A DNA stretch of 40,085 bases from Litchfieldia salsa (GTDB lineage: Bacteria > Bacillota > Bacilli > Bacillales > Bacillaceae_L): NCBI RefSeq assembly GCF_900104555.1, contig NZ_FNJU01000008.1, forward strand, positions 1 to 40,085, written 5' to 3'. The notes beneath the pieces are model-generated. The model saw nothing but the letters and a program-made list of their open reading frames with translations. It was not told the DNA's origin and did not search any database. The stretch's first letter is position 1. Each line of letters opens with the position of its first letter. Below are positions 11,235 to 19,789 of this stretch, in pieces. A program made the position numbers and the translations under genes.

Positions 11235-11304
11235 TGTATTAACTCCTTTTACTTCTTTCCTATGTAGCATGGTGCATAAAGAATGCCCCCATACTTTACA
11301 ACCT

Positions 11305-11331
11305 CTGGTGCCCATAATCCTCGGGCACCAG
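11305..11331 (-). other. Intercistronic stem-loop between araQ and the yesL-like gene
   Basis: CTGGTGCCC (11305-11313) and GGGCACCAG (11323-11331) form a perfect 9-bp stem with a nine-base loop. No U-tract follows on the minus strand, so this is more likely an mRNA processing or stability element than a terminator. Confidence 0.65.
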
Positions 11332-11356
11332 TCCAACTTTAATTACGCTATTAACT

Positions 11357-12199
11357 TTAGCCTTTTACACCTGAAATCGCAACAGATTCGATAATTTGTT
11401 TTTGGAAGATAAGGAATACGATTAACATCGGTAATAACGCAACCATAGATGCTGCCATGATAAGTGGATAATCACTTTGAATTGCATATTGTGCATTAAA
11501 GTTAGCAATTACAAGTTGAATCGTCTGCATCTCTGGTGAATTCAAATAAATAATTGGTGCTAAATAGTCATTCCAAATTCCCATAAACCAAAGGATAAGC
11601 TGTGCAGCCACTGCAGGTTTAATTAACGGAAAAATAATAGATCTAAAAATCCCAAAGAATGAAGCCCCATCAATTTTACCAGCCTCAACAATCGAAGTCG
11701 GAATACTTGTTAAATATTGTCTTAAGAAGAAGATCATCACAACGTTACCAAATACTGCAGGTACAATTAATGGTAGTAGCGTATCGATCCATCCTAATTC
11801 AGAAAACATCATAAACTGTGGAATCATAACCGTCGGATATGGAATCATCATTGCTGAAAGTAATAGTAAGAATAAAACATTCTTCTTTGGAAATTTTAAT
11901 TTAGCAAAAGCAAATGCTGCTAAACTAGAAGTAAACGTTCCTATAATTGTAACCGAAAGTGAAATGATGATACTGTTCTTAATACCACTTAATAATGGTC
12001 CTGTTGTCCATATTTCCTGATATTTTACCCATTGAATTGTTTGTGGAATCCACTCAGGAGGTAATGCAAATACTCCTGCTTTGTCTTTTAACGAAGTTGA
12101 GAACATCCATAATAATGGAGCAATCATAAATACTGCACCTATTGCTAAGATAAGAAAAATAAACCAATTTGTTAATGATGTTCTTTTTTTGTGATTCAT
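11357..12199 (-). CDS. araQ: Arabino-oligosaccharide ABC importer permease AraQ
   Basis: This 280-residue MalG-type permease has six membrane helices. The ATPase-contacting loop EAGKIDGASFFGIFRSIIFP matches the EAA motif (EAAxxDGA). It is encoded downstream of araP and araN and forms the second half of the membrane channel. No ATPase gene is in the operon; in Bacillus the shared ATPase MsmX energises this importer, and I infer the same here. The ATG is preceded by a GGGAG site at long spacing, which is the weakest part of the annotation. Confidence 0.93.
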   Translation of the reverse strand: MNHKKRTSLTNWFIFLILAIGAVFMIAPLLWMFSTSLKDKAGVFALPPEWIPQTIQWVKYQEIWTTGPLLSGIKNSIIISLSVTIIGTFTSSLAAFAFAKLKFPKKNVLFLLLLSAMMIPYPTVMIPQFMMFSELGWIDTLLPLIVPAVFGNVVMIFFLRQYLTSIPTSIVEAGKIDGASFFGIFRSIIFPLIKPAVAAQLILWFMGIWNDYLAPIIYLNSPEMQTIQLVIANFNAQYAIQSDYPLIMAASMVALLPMLIVFLIFQKQIIESVAISGVKG

Positions 12200-12241
12200 A
12201 CTATTTTTTCACACTCCCTCAATTAGCACTGTTAGAATGTA

Positions 12242-12278
12242 AGTCTTTTAATGGAATCGTTCCCTTATACAAAAGACT
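12242..12278 (-). other. Intercistronic stem-loop between araP and araQ
   Basis: AGTCTTTT (12242-12249) pairs with AAAAGACT (12271-12278), an 8-bp stem around a loop of about 21 bases. No U-tract follows on the minus strand. It is likely an mRNA structure in the polycistronic transcript. Confidence 0.5.
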
Positions 12279-12291
12279 CTTTTATTATTAA

Positions 12292-13236
12292 TCAATCAAT
12301 TTCAAAGGTTGATTTATCGTTCATTTTAAATTGAATTAATGTAACGGTAAAGATCATTAATCCAAGGACAATTGATGTTGCTGCTGCATATCCCATTTGT
12401 AAGTTATTGAATGCCTTTTGCCAAATGTAGAATACAACTGTTGCAGAACTATATTCTGGTCCACCAGTTGGTGTCATAATATTGATTTCTGTAAACATTT
12501 GAGCCCCACCTATGATTCCTGTAACGACCATGAAGAATGTTACTGGCTTTACCATTGGCCATGTAATGTTGATAAATCTTTGAAATCCGTTTGCACCATC
12601 TAGTTCAGCCGCTTCATAATAGGTTTTAGGAACACTTTGTATGGCTGCAAGATACAGTAACATCGAGAACCCTAGACCCTTCCAGACAGCCATGATGATT
12701 AATGCAGGTTTTACTGTTCCTGTATTAGCAAGCCAGTTTGGACCCTCAATTCCAAATATCCCTAAAAATTGGTTAACAAGTCCATAGTCACCGTTATATG
12801 CCCATTGCCAAAGGATTGAGATTGCTGCAAGAGAAGAAATTACTGGAACATAATAAATTACTCGGAAAGCTGTTGTACCAGGTATACCTCTATTTAGTGC
12901 CATTGCTAATAATAAAGCTAAGACCAAACCTAAAGGAATCCCTAACATCATATATATTGTATTGAACAGTGATTTTCGGAAATAAGTGTCAGAAAATAGG
13001 TCCACATAGTTTGATAAACCAATGAATTTCATATCACTAATACCATTCCAACTAGTTAAAGAAGAATAGATTGCGAATAGAACAGGATATAGAGTAAACA
13101 GTAACAAACCTATTATTGGTGCTGCAACAAATAGGTATCCAGCTCTTCGTTCATGCTTATAAAGTTGAGATTTTTGTATAGTTACTACAGGTTTTTCTGC
13201 CTGGTTAGGATTTTGTTTTTTAGTCATTGTGTTCAT
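12292..13236 (-). CDS. araP: Arabino-oligosaccharide ABC importer permease AraP
   Basis: This 314-residue MalF-type permease has six membrane helices after a short cytoplasmic N-terminus. Its ATPase-docking motif is YYEAAELDGANGFQRFINIT. It partners with AraQ and receives substrate from the AraN lipoprotein. The start shown follows GAGGGG by only three bases; the ATG at codon 4 (13227) is 12 bases away and is an alternative. The gap of 239 bases to araN contains a strong stem-loop (13415-13461). Confidence 0.93.
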   Translation of the reverse strand: MNTMTKKQNPNQAEKPVVTIQKSQLYKHERRAGYLFVAAPIIGLLLFTLYPVLFAIYSSLTSWNGISDMKFIGLSNYVDLFSDTYFRKSLFNTIYMMLGIPLGLVLALLLAMALNRGIPGTTAFRVIYYVPVISSLAAISILWQWAYNGDYGLVNQFLGIFGIEGPNWLANTGTVKPALIIMAVWKGLGFSMLLYLAAIQSVPKTYYEAAELDGANGFQRFINITWPMVKPVTFFMVVTGIIGGAQMFTEINIMTPTGGPEYSSATVVFYIWQKAFNNLQMGYAAATSIVLGLMIFTVTLIQFKMNDKSTFEID

Positions 13237-13414
13237 TCACCCCTCAATATAGAAATATTGAAATTTAGCATTTTGAAAGCTACATTAACGATCATGTTTA
13301 ACTAGTGTATAGTTATATTATAAGTACATATTCAATTGTAGTTGAAAAATATATTATTATAGAAGAACAAAGGATAAAGGATTAATAGAAGATATAATTC
13401 TAAAGTAACTATTA

Positions 13415-13461
13415 AGATGATGTTAGCTCTAGCTCTCAAGGAATTAGAACTAACATCATCT
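13415..13461 (-). other. Stem-loop between araN and araP
   Basis: AGATGATGTTAG / CTAACATCATCT is a perfect 12-bp stem (13450-13461 with 13415-13426) just after the araN stop. The downstream TTAATAGTT is only weakly U-rich, so it may be a partial terminator or 3' stabiliser. Either would give more binding protein than permease, as is common in such operons. Confidence 0.7.
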
Positions 13462-13475
13462 CGTTATTTACTTTA

Positions 13476-14831
13476 TTATTTTGATTGTGCTTCTAATTCA
13501 ATTGCTTTATCTAAATAATCTTGCATTAATGGTTGAACTTCTTTTACATATTCTGCAGCTGTTTTCTTACCATCAAGAACTGGTTGAACATTCGCGAAGA
13601 AATAATCAAGCCATTCTGCATTGTAAGTGTAGTTAGCTGGTAATGCACGTCCATATTCTTGTACAATTTGTAAGAACTCTTCTTTGTTTTCTGGTCTTAA
13701 AGTATCATCTGCAGCCCATGCTTCAGCTTTATCGATAAGTGTTGGAATTTGAATTCTGTGTTCAACTAACTTGTCCATAACATCTGGTGAAGCAGTTAAA
13801 TAAGTTACTAATTCTGCTGCTAGTTCAGGATGCTTTGTAGATGCTCCTACACCAATCCCTAAACTTCCAATCCATGCTGCAGATACTCCAGTATCCCCTG
13901 CTGGGTATGGAATTACGTCATAATCAAAATCAAGCTCTGTATCAAACGTTGCTAAATCCCAAGGTGCAACAGGGAAGAACGCTAATTCACCTTTCATCCA
14001 ACGTTGGTACGTATCTAATGTTTGTGCTTCTTCAATAGAAGGTGTGATTTCATATTTATTTTGCATATCAGCGAAGAATTGTAACGCTTCAGCAAATTTA
14101 GGATCATCAACTGTTACTTTTGTTTTAGTTTCATCTAAGAAGTCTGCTCCATTGCTCCATACAAATGGATATAATGCCCAGTTAACATTTAACCCTGTAC
14201 CAAATTGGTCAACCTTACCATCACCATCAGTATCTTTTTGTAATTGTTGGTTTACAGCAACGAACTCTTCCCATGTATAAGGCTTGTCTGGATCTGGAAG
14301 AGGGATTCCTGCTTCTTCAAACATTGTCTTATTATATCCGAATGAGAAAGGTCCAACGTCTTTTGGTAATCCGTAAATAGAACCTTGACCTACAAGTTCA
14401 CCATCATAACGATAGCTATCAACACCAAAGTCAAACATGTTGTCTAAATTAACGAAATCTGTAGCTTCTACATATTCAGTAATGTCTAGAAGAACGCCAC
14501 TGTTTACAAACGCTCTTAATTCACCTGGAGCATAGTAGAATACGTCTGGTAAGCTTTTACCAGTAATCGCAGCTTTTAATTTTGTTGAGTATTGATCTGG
14601 TGCTGTAACAATCATATCAACCTTAACATCTGGATTATCAGCTTCGAATTGTTTTACAACTGATTCATATGCTTTTTGTTCTTCAGTTCCACCTCGGAAC
14701 ATAAATGTTAATTTTTTCTTTCCATCTTTAGTTTCACCGGCTGAGTCATCTCCACCGCCACAACCACTAAGTACTAGTATTCCAGCTAACAAAATTGAGA
14801 GTAGTATTAATAATTTTTTACTTTTAAACAA
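13476..14831 (-). CDS. araN: Arabino-oligosaccharide-binding lipoprotein AraN
   Basis: This 451-residue extracellular solute-binding protein of the MalE/family 1 type has lipobox LVLSGC with lipid-modified Cys24 after a hydrophobic signal sequence. A longer frame starts at TTG 14894, but that codon overlaps a TATAAT stretch in the leader and adds a non-signal-like N-terminus. I prefer the TTG at 14831, which follows CGGGGGCGA. The protein captures arabino-oligosaccharides for AraPQ. It is the first gene of the operon here; araABDLM, which precede araN in B. subtilis, are missing. Confidence 0.9.
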   Translation of the reverse strand: MFKSKKLLILLSILLAGILVLSGCGGGDDSAGETKDGKKKLTFMFRGGTEEQKAYESVVKQFEADNPDVKVDMIVTAPDQYSTKLKAAITGKSLPDVFYYAPGELRAFVNSGVLLDITEYVEATDFVNLDNMFDFGVDSYRYDGELVGQGSIYGLPKDVGPFSFGYNKTMFEEAGIPLPDPDKPYTWEEFVAVNQQLQKDTDGDGKVDQFGTGLNVNWALYPFVWSNGADFLDETKTKVTVDDPKFAEALQFFADMQNKYEITPSIEEAQTLDTYQRWMKGELAFFPVAPWDLATFDTELDFDYDVIPYPAGDTGVSAAWIGSLGIGVGASTKHPELAAELVTYLTASPDVMDKLVEHRIQIPTLIDKAEAWAADDTLRPENKEEFLQIVQEYGRALPANYTYNAEWLDYFFANVQPVLDGKKTAAEYVKEVQPLMQDYLDKAIELEAQSK

Positions 14832-14945
14832 ATTATTCGCCCCCGAATCATTTTTAGTTTTAAATCGCTTTAGAAAAAATACTACATTATACAATATTTA
14901 TAGATTTATAATTGTATAGTTATCTAGTAAAATTCCTCCTTTAGA

Positions 14946-14959
14946 TGAAATCGCTTTCT
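14946..14959. promoter_or_regulatory. Probable CcpA-binding cre site at the araN transcription start
   Basis: TGAAATCGCTTTCT matches the cre pattern TGWNANCGNTNWCA at all fixed positions except the last. It lies at about +2 to +15 of the predicted araN transcript, a position where CcpA blocks transcription when glucose is present. Confidence 0.6.
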
Positions 14960-14967
14960 TCTTTTTA

Positions 14968-14996
14968 AATATAATACACTCGTTCGTACATGTCAA
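14968..14996 (-). promoter_or_regulatory. Sigma-A promoter of the araN operon
   Basis: On the minus strand -35 TTGACA (14996-14991), a 17-base spacer and -10 TATATT (14973-14968) are near consensus. The AraR-like box 14978-14993 lies in the spacer and overlaps the -35. Predicted start is near 14961. Confidence 0.85.
14978..14993. promoter_or_regulatory. AraR operator overlapping the araN promoter
   Basis: ACTCGTTCGTACATGT matches 11 of 16 positions of the AraR palindrome ATTTGTACGTACAAAT. Its centre is 53 bp from the better site at 15031-15046, about five helical turns, which would allow cooperative binding by looping. Confidence 0.55.
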
Positions 14997-15030
14997 TGCA
15001 TTTTCATTAACTATTTAACAAATAAATTAA

Positions 15031-15046
15031 CCTTGTACGGACAAAT
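15031..15046. promoter_or_regulatory. AraR operator upstream of the araN promoter
   Basis: CCTTGTACGGACAAAT matches 13 of 16 positions of ATTTGTACGTACAAAT. It lies about 35 bp upstream of the -35 element of the araN promoter. AraR releases such sites when arabinose binds. Confidence 0.75.
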
Positions 15047-15285
15047 TATTCAAAGTATATCATAATTTTAAATTAGGTCTATACGGTAATGTCCTCCCCC
15101 CTTGATATATATGGATTAATGTACAATTTAATATACATCGTTACCTAAAAATTACTATCTCGATATACTTAATATTGTTATTATTAAACAAACCAAAATT
15201 ATTATTCAATCTATTTACATAATTAGACAAATTACTCACTAAAAAAAATCAGGATAGCCTTACAACCTGTTGCTCATCAAAACGC

Positions 15286-15301
15286 AACTGTACGTATAAG
15301 T
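15286..15301. promoter_or_regulatory. Third AraR-like box, downstream of araR
   Basis: AACTGTACGTATAAGT matches 12 of 16 positions of the AraR palindrome. It lies between the araR terminator and the araN promoter, about 250 bp from the nearest operator, so its role is unclear. Confidence 0.4.
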
Positions 15302-15303
15302 AC

Positions 15304-15336
15304 AAAATAAAAGATCAGTAAATAAATTACTGATCT
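15304..15336 (-). terminator. Terminator of araR
   Basis: AGATCAGTAA / TTACTGATCT is a perfect 10-bp stem (15312-15321 with 15327-15336), followed on the minus strand by TTTATTTT. It lies 12 bases after the araR stop. Confidence 0.85.
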
Positions 15337-15347
15337 CGTTAATCAAA

Positions 15348-16493
15348 TTACTCAAAAAGTAGCTCCTGGTTTACTATTTTATTACTAACAGATTGTGTTG
15401 AACTACGAATGACAAGTTTCGGATCAAACACCACAGATGTTACCTTGTCTCTTTTATTCTGCCTCTCACCTTGCTGTTGATGAATTAATTCAAGTATAAC
15501 CTCAGCTGCCTTAATCCCCATATCACTTTTGGGATGATCAACCGTTGTTAACTTTACCTCAGAAACATTTGCTAAGAATGAATCATCATAACCTACAACT
15601 GAGATATCTTCAGGTACTTGTAAATTCTTTTCCCTTAAAACATCAAGCAATTTGATAGCTAATTCATCATTATAACAAACGATTGCTGTCGGTACTTCAA
15701 TACTATTTGTTAGAATATTATATAAATCATTAACAGGCTTAGTTGCCTTTTCCTTTGAATCATAGGTGATGATGTTGTTCGGCTTAATAGCAACTTGATG
15801 GTGCCTATGTGCCTTTACATACCCCTTCATGCGCTTTGAACCTTGAATATCGTCTGATTTGAAGATACCAACAATATTGGTATGACCTAATTCAATTAAG
15901 TGTTCCGTCTGCAAATATCCACCTTTTTCATCATCAACAACTATACTTAACGGTTCCAACTCATCATAGTAAGCATTGATCATTATATAAGGGATATTTA
16001 ATCGCTCTAAATTTAAATAATAATTTATATTTGGGTTATGCACCGCACTTTTAGTTGGTTCGACAATTACTCCATCATACTGTTGTGTCAAGATTTTCTC
16101 TAATACTTTTTTTTCGATTTCATGATCATTATTTGTACTGAACAAACTAACATGATATCCCTGTTTGCTTAAATATGACTCCGCACCCCTTATTATTGAA
16201 GGGAATATATAATCTGAAATATATGTTGCTACAATTGCAATGTTTTTTTGGTTCAATCCAACTTGCTGTATCGTTTCATCCGTCTTTTCAGAACAAAACG
16301 TACCAGCACCTTGTTTCCGGTATAACCATCCTTGTGTTACTAAATCACCTATTGCTAGCCTAACAGTGTGACGACTAACATCAAACTGTTTCATTAGTTC
16401 ACTTTCAGAGTTAATTTTTTGATGAGGCTGAAACGTACCATCAAGTATGCTTGATTTTATTGCTTGTTTAACTTTATTATATTTAGTTGCCAA
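15348..16493 (-). CDS. araR: Arabinose-responsive repressor AraR (GntR-type HTH fused to LacI-type sensor domain)
   Basis: This 381-residue protein has an N-terminal winged helix of the GntR type (about 1-70; SELMKQFDVSRHTVRLAIGD and KQGAGTFC). It is fused to a LacI/GalR-like periplasmic-binding-fold domain (about 85-370; VPEDISVVGYDDSFLANV), the distinctive AraR architecture and length. Translation starts at TTG, seven bases after AGAGGGTG. It lies directly upstream of araNPQ-abfA on the same strand. AraR boxes sit both in its own promoter and at araN, so it likely represses both until L-arabinose binds. Confidence 0.95.
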   Translation of the reverse strand: MATKYNKVKQAIKSSILDGTFQPHQKINSESELMKQFDVSRHTVRLAIGDLVTQGWLYRKQGAGTFCSEKTDETIQQVGLNQKNIAIVATYISDYIFPSIIRGAESYLSKQGYHVSLFSTNNDHEIEKKVLEKILTQQYDGVIVEPTKSAVHNPNINYYLNLERLNIPYIMINAYYDELEPLSIVVDDEKGGYLQTEHLIELGHTNIVGIFKSDDIQGSKRMKGYVKAHRHHQVAIKPNNIITYDSKEKATKPVNDLYNILTNSIEVPTAIVCYNDELAIKLLDVLREKNLQVPEDISVVGYDDSFLANVSEVKLTTVDHPKSDMGIKAAEVILELIHQQQGERQNKRDKVTSVVFDPKLVIRSSTQSVSNKIVNQELLFE

Positions 16494-16574
16494 TCGTTTA
16501 CACCCTCTTATATTATCTATGCTAATGTATTAGGACGTTTTCAACATCTCATCCAAGTTATATATGCAATTATC

Positions 16575-16586
16575 TTATACGTATAA
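16575..16586. promoter_or_regulatory. Secondary AraR-like palindrome in the araR leader
   Basis: TTATACGTATAA is a perfect 12-bp palindrome. With its flanks it matches 12 of 16 AraR positions, and its centre is 41 bp from the main araR operator, close to the operator spacing remembered from the B. subtilis ara promoter. It could be a cooperative partner site. Confidence 0.5.
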
Positions 16587-16613
16587 ATTAGAACACACTC
16601 TCATCTTAATATA

Positions 16614-16629
16614 AAATGTACGTACAAAC
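16614..16629. promoter_or_regulatory. AraR operator in the araR promoter (autoregulation)
   Basis: AAATGTACGTACAAAC matches 13 of 16 positions of the AraR palindrome. On the minus strand it follows a TTGATA -35 candidate and precedes TTATATT, so bound AraR would cover the promoter. Confidence 0.75.
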
Positions 16630-16659
16630 AACTATCAATTTTTTACTCTCTTTAAATAT

Positions 16660-16709
16660 AAAAAAAGGACTGGCAGGAGGGACGTTTTCACGCCCTCACT
16701 AGACAGCCC
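16660..16709 (-). terminator. Terminator of the siderophore-binding protein gene
   Basis: A long imperfect GC-rich stem (16690-16709 with 16667-16685) closes on a GTGAAAAC loop and is followed on the minus strand by TTTTTTT (16666-16660). It lies just after the stop at 16727. Confidence 0.85.
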
Positions 16710-16726
16710 ATATCAAACTATTAATT

Positions 16727-17773
16727 TTATTTTAATTCTGCTAGTATTTCTTCAATTTTTGCAAGTTCAGATTGTAAACCGCCACCACTTAAATACCATA
16801 ATGCACCATCTAAATAAACGATTCTTTCGTTTTGGAAAGCTTCAGTTTTCTTAACAATTTCATTTTCCATATCAGCATCAATATTAGATTTTTCTCCAAT
16901 AGCTGCTGTACGGTCGATTACAAATAATACTTGTGGATTGAATTCTAAAAGTGCTTCAAAACCGAAGTTAGAACCGTGTGAAGAAGCTTCGATATCATCT
17001 GTTACTGGCTTGAATCCATATATGTCATAGATATAACCAAAACGAGAGTTTGTTGCAAAACCTGCTAAGTTTCCTTCGTTATACATTGTTACTAATGAAG
17101 TCTCATAGTTTCCAGCTAATGCTTTCACTTCTTCTAAAGCTGAGTCAAACTTTCCTTTGAACTCTTCAGCTTCAGCTTCTTTACCAAACATTTTTGCTGC
17201 TAAATCTACAGAAGCTAAGAATGTGTTCCAGTAGTCAGTTTCTGAAGTACCCACGAATACTACAGGAGCAATTTCTTTAAGTTCTTCATAGAATGCTGAT
17301 TGACGGCCTGAGATAAAGATGACATCTGGAGCCATTTCAGCAATATCTTCAAGTAAAGGCTCTTTTAAACTACCAAGACTTCCGTATTCATCACCATTAT
17401 ACTTTTCAAGGTTAGCTGGCATTGTAGTACCTTTTGCAACCCCAACAATTCCTTCAACACCAAGTGCATCTAATGTATCTAAGAAACCATAATCGAATAC
17501 AGCAATTTTTTCTGGCATTTTATCAAATGTTACATCTTCAAAACTATATGATTCACTACCGTCTCTACTTTCAGATGAAGCAACAGTTGGAGATACAGTC
17601 ATTGGATAAACAGGACCATCACCTTCAGATTCAGCATCTGTATTAGTGCCTTCAGTTGTAGATGTTCCAGTTGATTCTTCAGTGGATGTTGTAGCTTCTT
17701 CGCTTGATCCGCATGCAGCTAAAAATAGTACCATTGCCGCTAGCAAAGCAATAAATAAATAAGTTTTTTTCAT
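16727..17773 (-). CDS. yclQ: Iron-siderophore ABC importer, substrate-binding lipoprotein (YclQ/FatB type)
   Basis: This 348-residue protein has a signal peptide with lipobox LAAC (Cys21) and a Ser/Thr/Glu-rich linker (about 22-55). A class III helical-backbone siderophore-binding domain follows (EKIAVFDYGFLDTLDALG ... APDVIFISGRQ). The frame extends to 17821, but GGGAG near the ATG at 17773 and the signal peptide make that the start. It sits after yclNOP-like genes but has its own Fur box 55 bases upstream and its own terminator. B. subtilis YclQ binds petrobactin; that ligand is inferred from gene order, since no siderophore synthesis genes are here. Confidence 0.88.
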   Translation of the reverse strand: MKKTYLFIALLAAMVLFLAACGSSEEATTSTEESTGTSTTEGTNTDAESEGDGPVYPMTVSPTVASSESRDGSESYSFEDVTFDKMPEKIAVFDYGFLDTLDALGVEGIVGVAKGTTMPANLEKYNGDEYGSLGSLKEPLLEDIAEMAPDVIFISGRQSAFYEELKEIAPVVFVGTSETDYWNTFLASVDLAAKMFGKEAEAEEFKGKFDSALEEVKALAGNYETSLVTMYNEGNLAGFATNSRFGYIYDIYGFKPVTDDIEASSHGSNFGFEALLEFNPQVLFVIDRTAAIGEKSNIDADMENEIVKKTEAFQNERIVYLDGALWYLSGGGLQSELAKIEEILAELK

Positions 17774-17827
17774 TTTCTTACTCTCCCTTTTACTATGTAT
17801 TTTATTTTTGTTGATGATCAATACAGT

Positions 17828-17842
17828 TGATAACGATTATCA
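17828..17842. promoter_or_regulatory. Fur box upstream of yclQ-like gene
   Basis: TGATAACGATTATCA matches 14 of 15 positions of the 7-1-7 Fur consensus TGATAATNATTATCA; a further TTATCATT follows. Fur with Fe2+ would repress the binding-protein gene in iron-replete cells. Confidence 0.88.
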
Positions 17843-17931
17843 TTATCATTTATAAATAATAATAAGTCAATAGCTTTTTATCATATTTTTATATATTTTT
17901 CCAAAAAAATGAATATTCACAATTATAGCCA

Positions 17932-17971
17932 CGCATCGGACCGCCCCGCGGAAAGCAGGTGGACCGATGCG
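17932..17971. repeat. Short GC-rich hairpin repeat
   Basis: CGCATCGG (17932-17939) and CCGATGCG (17964-17971) form an 8-bp stem around a core containing CCGCCCCGCGGAA. The same core occurs at 34146-34158. It appears to be an internally deleted member of that family. Confidence 0.6.
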
Positions 17972-18002
17972 AATGGCACTCATTAACGTAAGTTATGCTC
18001 AG

Positions 18003-18068
18003 GTAATGTCTAGCTCCAGGCGCTATCGGCTCTTAGGTCTAAGCCGATGAACGAGCACCTTCCGCTTT
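18003..18068. repeat. GC-rich dispersed intergenic repeat, copy B
   Basis: TGTCTAGCTCCAGGCGC followed by ATCGGCTC and ending CCGCTTTTC is the reverse complement of the repeat at 1-95. It lies just after the yclP-like stop and may also serve as its 3' structure (ATCGGCT...AGCCGAT). Confidence 0.7.
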
Positions 18069-18071
18069 TCC

Positions 18072-18839
18072 TTATGTATGCGAATTAAAATAAACACAAA
18101 TCCGGCATCCATTTTGTTCTTGTATTGGAATATCCATATCATAAATTTCACGTAGAGCATCAGTATTAATGATCTCATGGGTCGGCCCGTTCTTCATAAG
18201 CCTTCCATTTTTCAAAGCAACAATTCGATCAGAATAAACAGAAGCAAAGTTAATGTCATGCAAAACAATGACAACTGTTTTCCCTAGTTCATCTACTAAT
18301 TTACGTAAAATTTTCATAATTTGAACAGAATGTTTCATATCCAGGTTATTCAAAGGCTCATCAAGTAACACATAATCAGTGTCCTGAGCAATAACCATTG
18401 CAATAAATGCCCTTTGTTTTTGTCCACCTGATAATTCATCTAAAAACTTATCTTGCATTTCTTCTAGATTCATATATTCAATGGATTGATCAACAAACTT
18501 TTCATCTTCTGCTGTTAAACGACCCTTTGAATATGGATAGCGACCAAATGCAACTAGCTCACGTACGGTTAACCGCACATTAAGGTAGTTTGCTTGTTTC
18601 AGAATGGAAACCCTCTTAGCAAAGTCAGACGACTTCCATTTTTTCACATTATTTTGATCAATTAATACTTCCCCTGTATCAGCTTCTAATAATCGGCTCA
18701 CCATAGAAAGAAGTGTTGACTTTCCTGCCCCATTCGGCCCTATAAACGACGTAATCGTTCCAGACTCGATTGTTACAGTAACATCCTCTACAACAGGCTT
18801 TTTCCCAAAATGCTTTGTTAATCCTTTGATTTCGATCAT
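18072..18839 (-). CDS. yclP: Iron-siderophore ABC importer ATPase (YclP type)
   Basis: This 255-residue FecE/FepC-type ATPase shows Walker A GPNGAGKST, signature LSGGQKQRAF, Walker B YVLLDEPLNNLD and the switch His in VLHDIN. It energises the YclN/YclO channel from the cytoplasmic face. Its ATG overlaps the end of the yclO-like gene by four bases, so the three genes form one transcript. It ends beside a GC-rich repeat that separates it from the binding-protein gene. Confidence 0.93.
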   Translation of the reverse strand: MIEIKGLTKHFGKKPVVEDVTVTIESGTITSFIGPNGAGKSTLLSMVSRLLEADTGEVLIDQNNVKKWKSSDFAKRVSILKQANYLNVRLTVRELVAFGRYPYSKGRLTAEDEKFVDQSIEYMNLEEMQDKFLDELSGGQKQRAFIAMVIAQDTDYVLLDEPLNNLDMKHSVQIMKILRKLVDELGKTVVIVLHDINFASVYSDRIVALKNGRLMKNGPTHEIINTDALREIYDMDIPIQEQNGCRICVYFNSHT

Positions 18840-19789
18840 CCTGCTGCCCTACTTTCTTTAAGTAATAGATAAATAAAGTAAATACCACCGATAAAGTTAA
18901 TAATGACACTTAATGTCGTACGTAATTCAAAGATATGCTCGACAAGGAACTGACCTCCGACAAGTGCAATGACACTAATTAAACTCGCTCCTAGTATGTG
19001 GATAGAGTGTTTATAAGTGACTAGATATTGATACGATAGATTTGCAACAATTAATCCAAAAAATGTGATAGGTCCAACAAGCGCTGTAGATGTTGCAATT
19101 AAAACCGACGATAAAATTAAGATCCTCATAACCATGCCATCATAGTTAATACCAAGGTTTATCGCATTTTCTCGTCCAAGTGACATTACATCCAGCTTAT
19201 TCATAATTTTGAAACCATAAAGGAATGCAAATAATAGAATACCTAGGGAAATAAACAATAATTCTACCTTTACGTTTGTAAATGTTGCAAACAAACGACT
19301 TTGAAGGGCTAAATACTCAACTGGATCAATCAATACTTGTAGGAATGTAACAAAGCTCCCTAAAAGTGTTCCAATTATCATTCCAATTAATAATAGAAAA
19401 TAAATCGGATGCTTATCTGCTCTGAACAAAAATCGATATAAAACAAGTGCAAAGACAACCATTGCTAGAATTGCTGCACCAAAATTCAAGTATTTATTTA
19501 ACACCCAAACTGAGACAGATCCCGCAAAGAAGTAGATTAATGTTTGTACAACTTGATACATAGAATCAAGTCCCATAACAGATGGTGTTAAGATTCGGTT
19601 ATGTGTAATCGTCTGGAACACAACCGTAGAATAAGCAATTGCAATTCCTGTTACGATCATTGCAGACACTCTGAGCATGCGCCTTGGAAAGGCATAATCA
19701 AAGCCGCCCTTTATATCATAAAACCCATAAAATAAAATACAAACGATCGCAATAGCTGCTAGTAATATCAATTTTGTACTATTACGCAT
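18836..19789 (-). CDS. yclO: Iron-siderophore ABC importer permease (YclO type)
   Basis: This 317-residue FecCD-type permease has about nine to ten membrane helices. Family landmarks are ILTPSVMGLDSMYQ, the ATPase-contacting LGRENAINLGI and TALVGPITFFGLIVANL. It overlaps the preceding permease gene by eight bases and the ATPase gene by four. It forms a heterodimeric channel with the YclN-like permease. Confidence 0.93.
   Translation of the reverse strand: MRNSTKLILLAAIAIVCILFYGFYDIKGGFDYAFPRRMLRVSAMIVTGIAIAYSTVVFQTITHNRILTPSVMGLDSMYQVVQTLIYFFAGSVSVWVLNKYLNFGAAILAMVVFALVLYRFLFRADKHPIYFLLLIGMIIGTLLGSFVTFLQVLIDPVEYLALQSRLFATFTNVKVELLFISLGILLFAFLYGFKIMNKLDVMSLGRENAINLGINYDGMVMRILILSSVLIATSTALVGPITFFGLIVANLSYQYLVTYKHSIHILGASLISVIALVGGQFLVEHIFELRTTLSVIINFIGGIYFIYLLLKESRAAG

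Larger units (their letters stand above)
14832..15347. other. araR-araN intergenic regulatory region
   Basis: About 515 bases without a credible gene. From the araN side it holds a leader of about 130 bases with an unused strong SD (14934-14941), a cre site, a consensus sigma-A promoter, AraR boxes at 14978-14993, 15031-15046 and 15286-15301, and the araR terminator (15304-15336). The stretch 15050-15280 is AT-rich and shows nothing I can name. Confidence 0.7.

Noticed and set aside
14832-14894. Upstream TTG start of araN at 14894
   Set aside because: It adds 21 residues in front of a normal lipoprotein signal peptide and its codon overlaps a TATAAT stretch; the TTG at 14831 has a G-rich SD.
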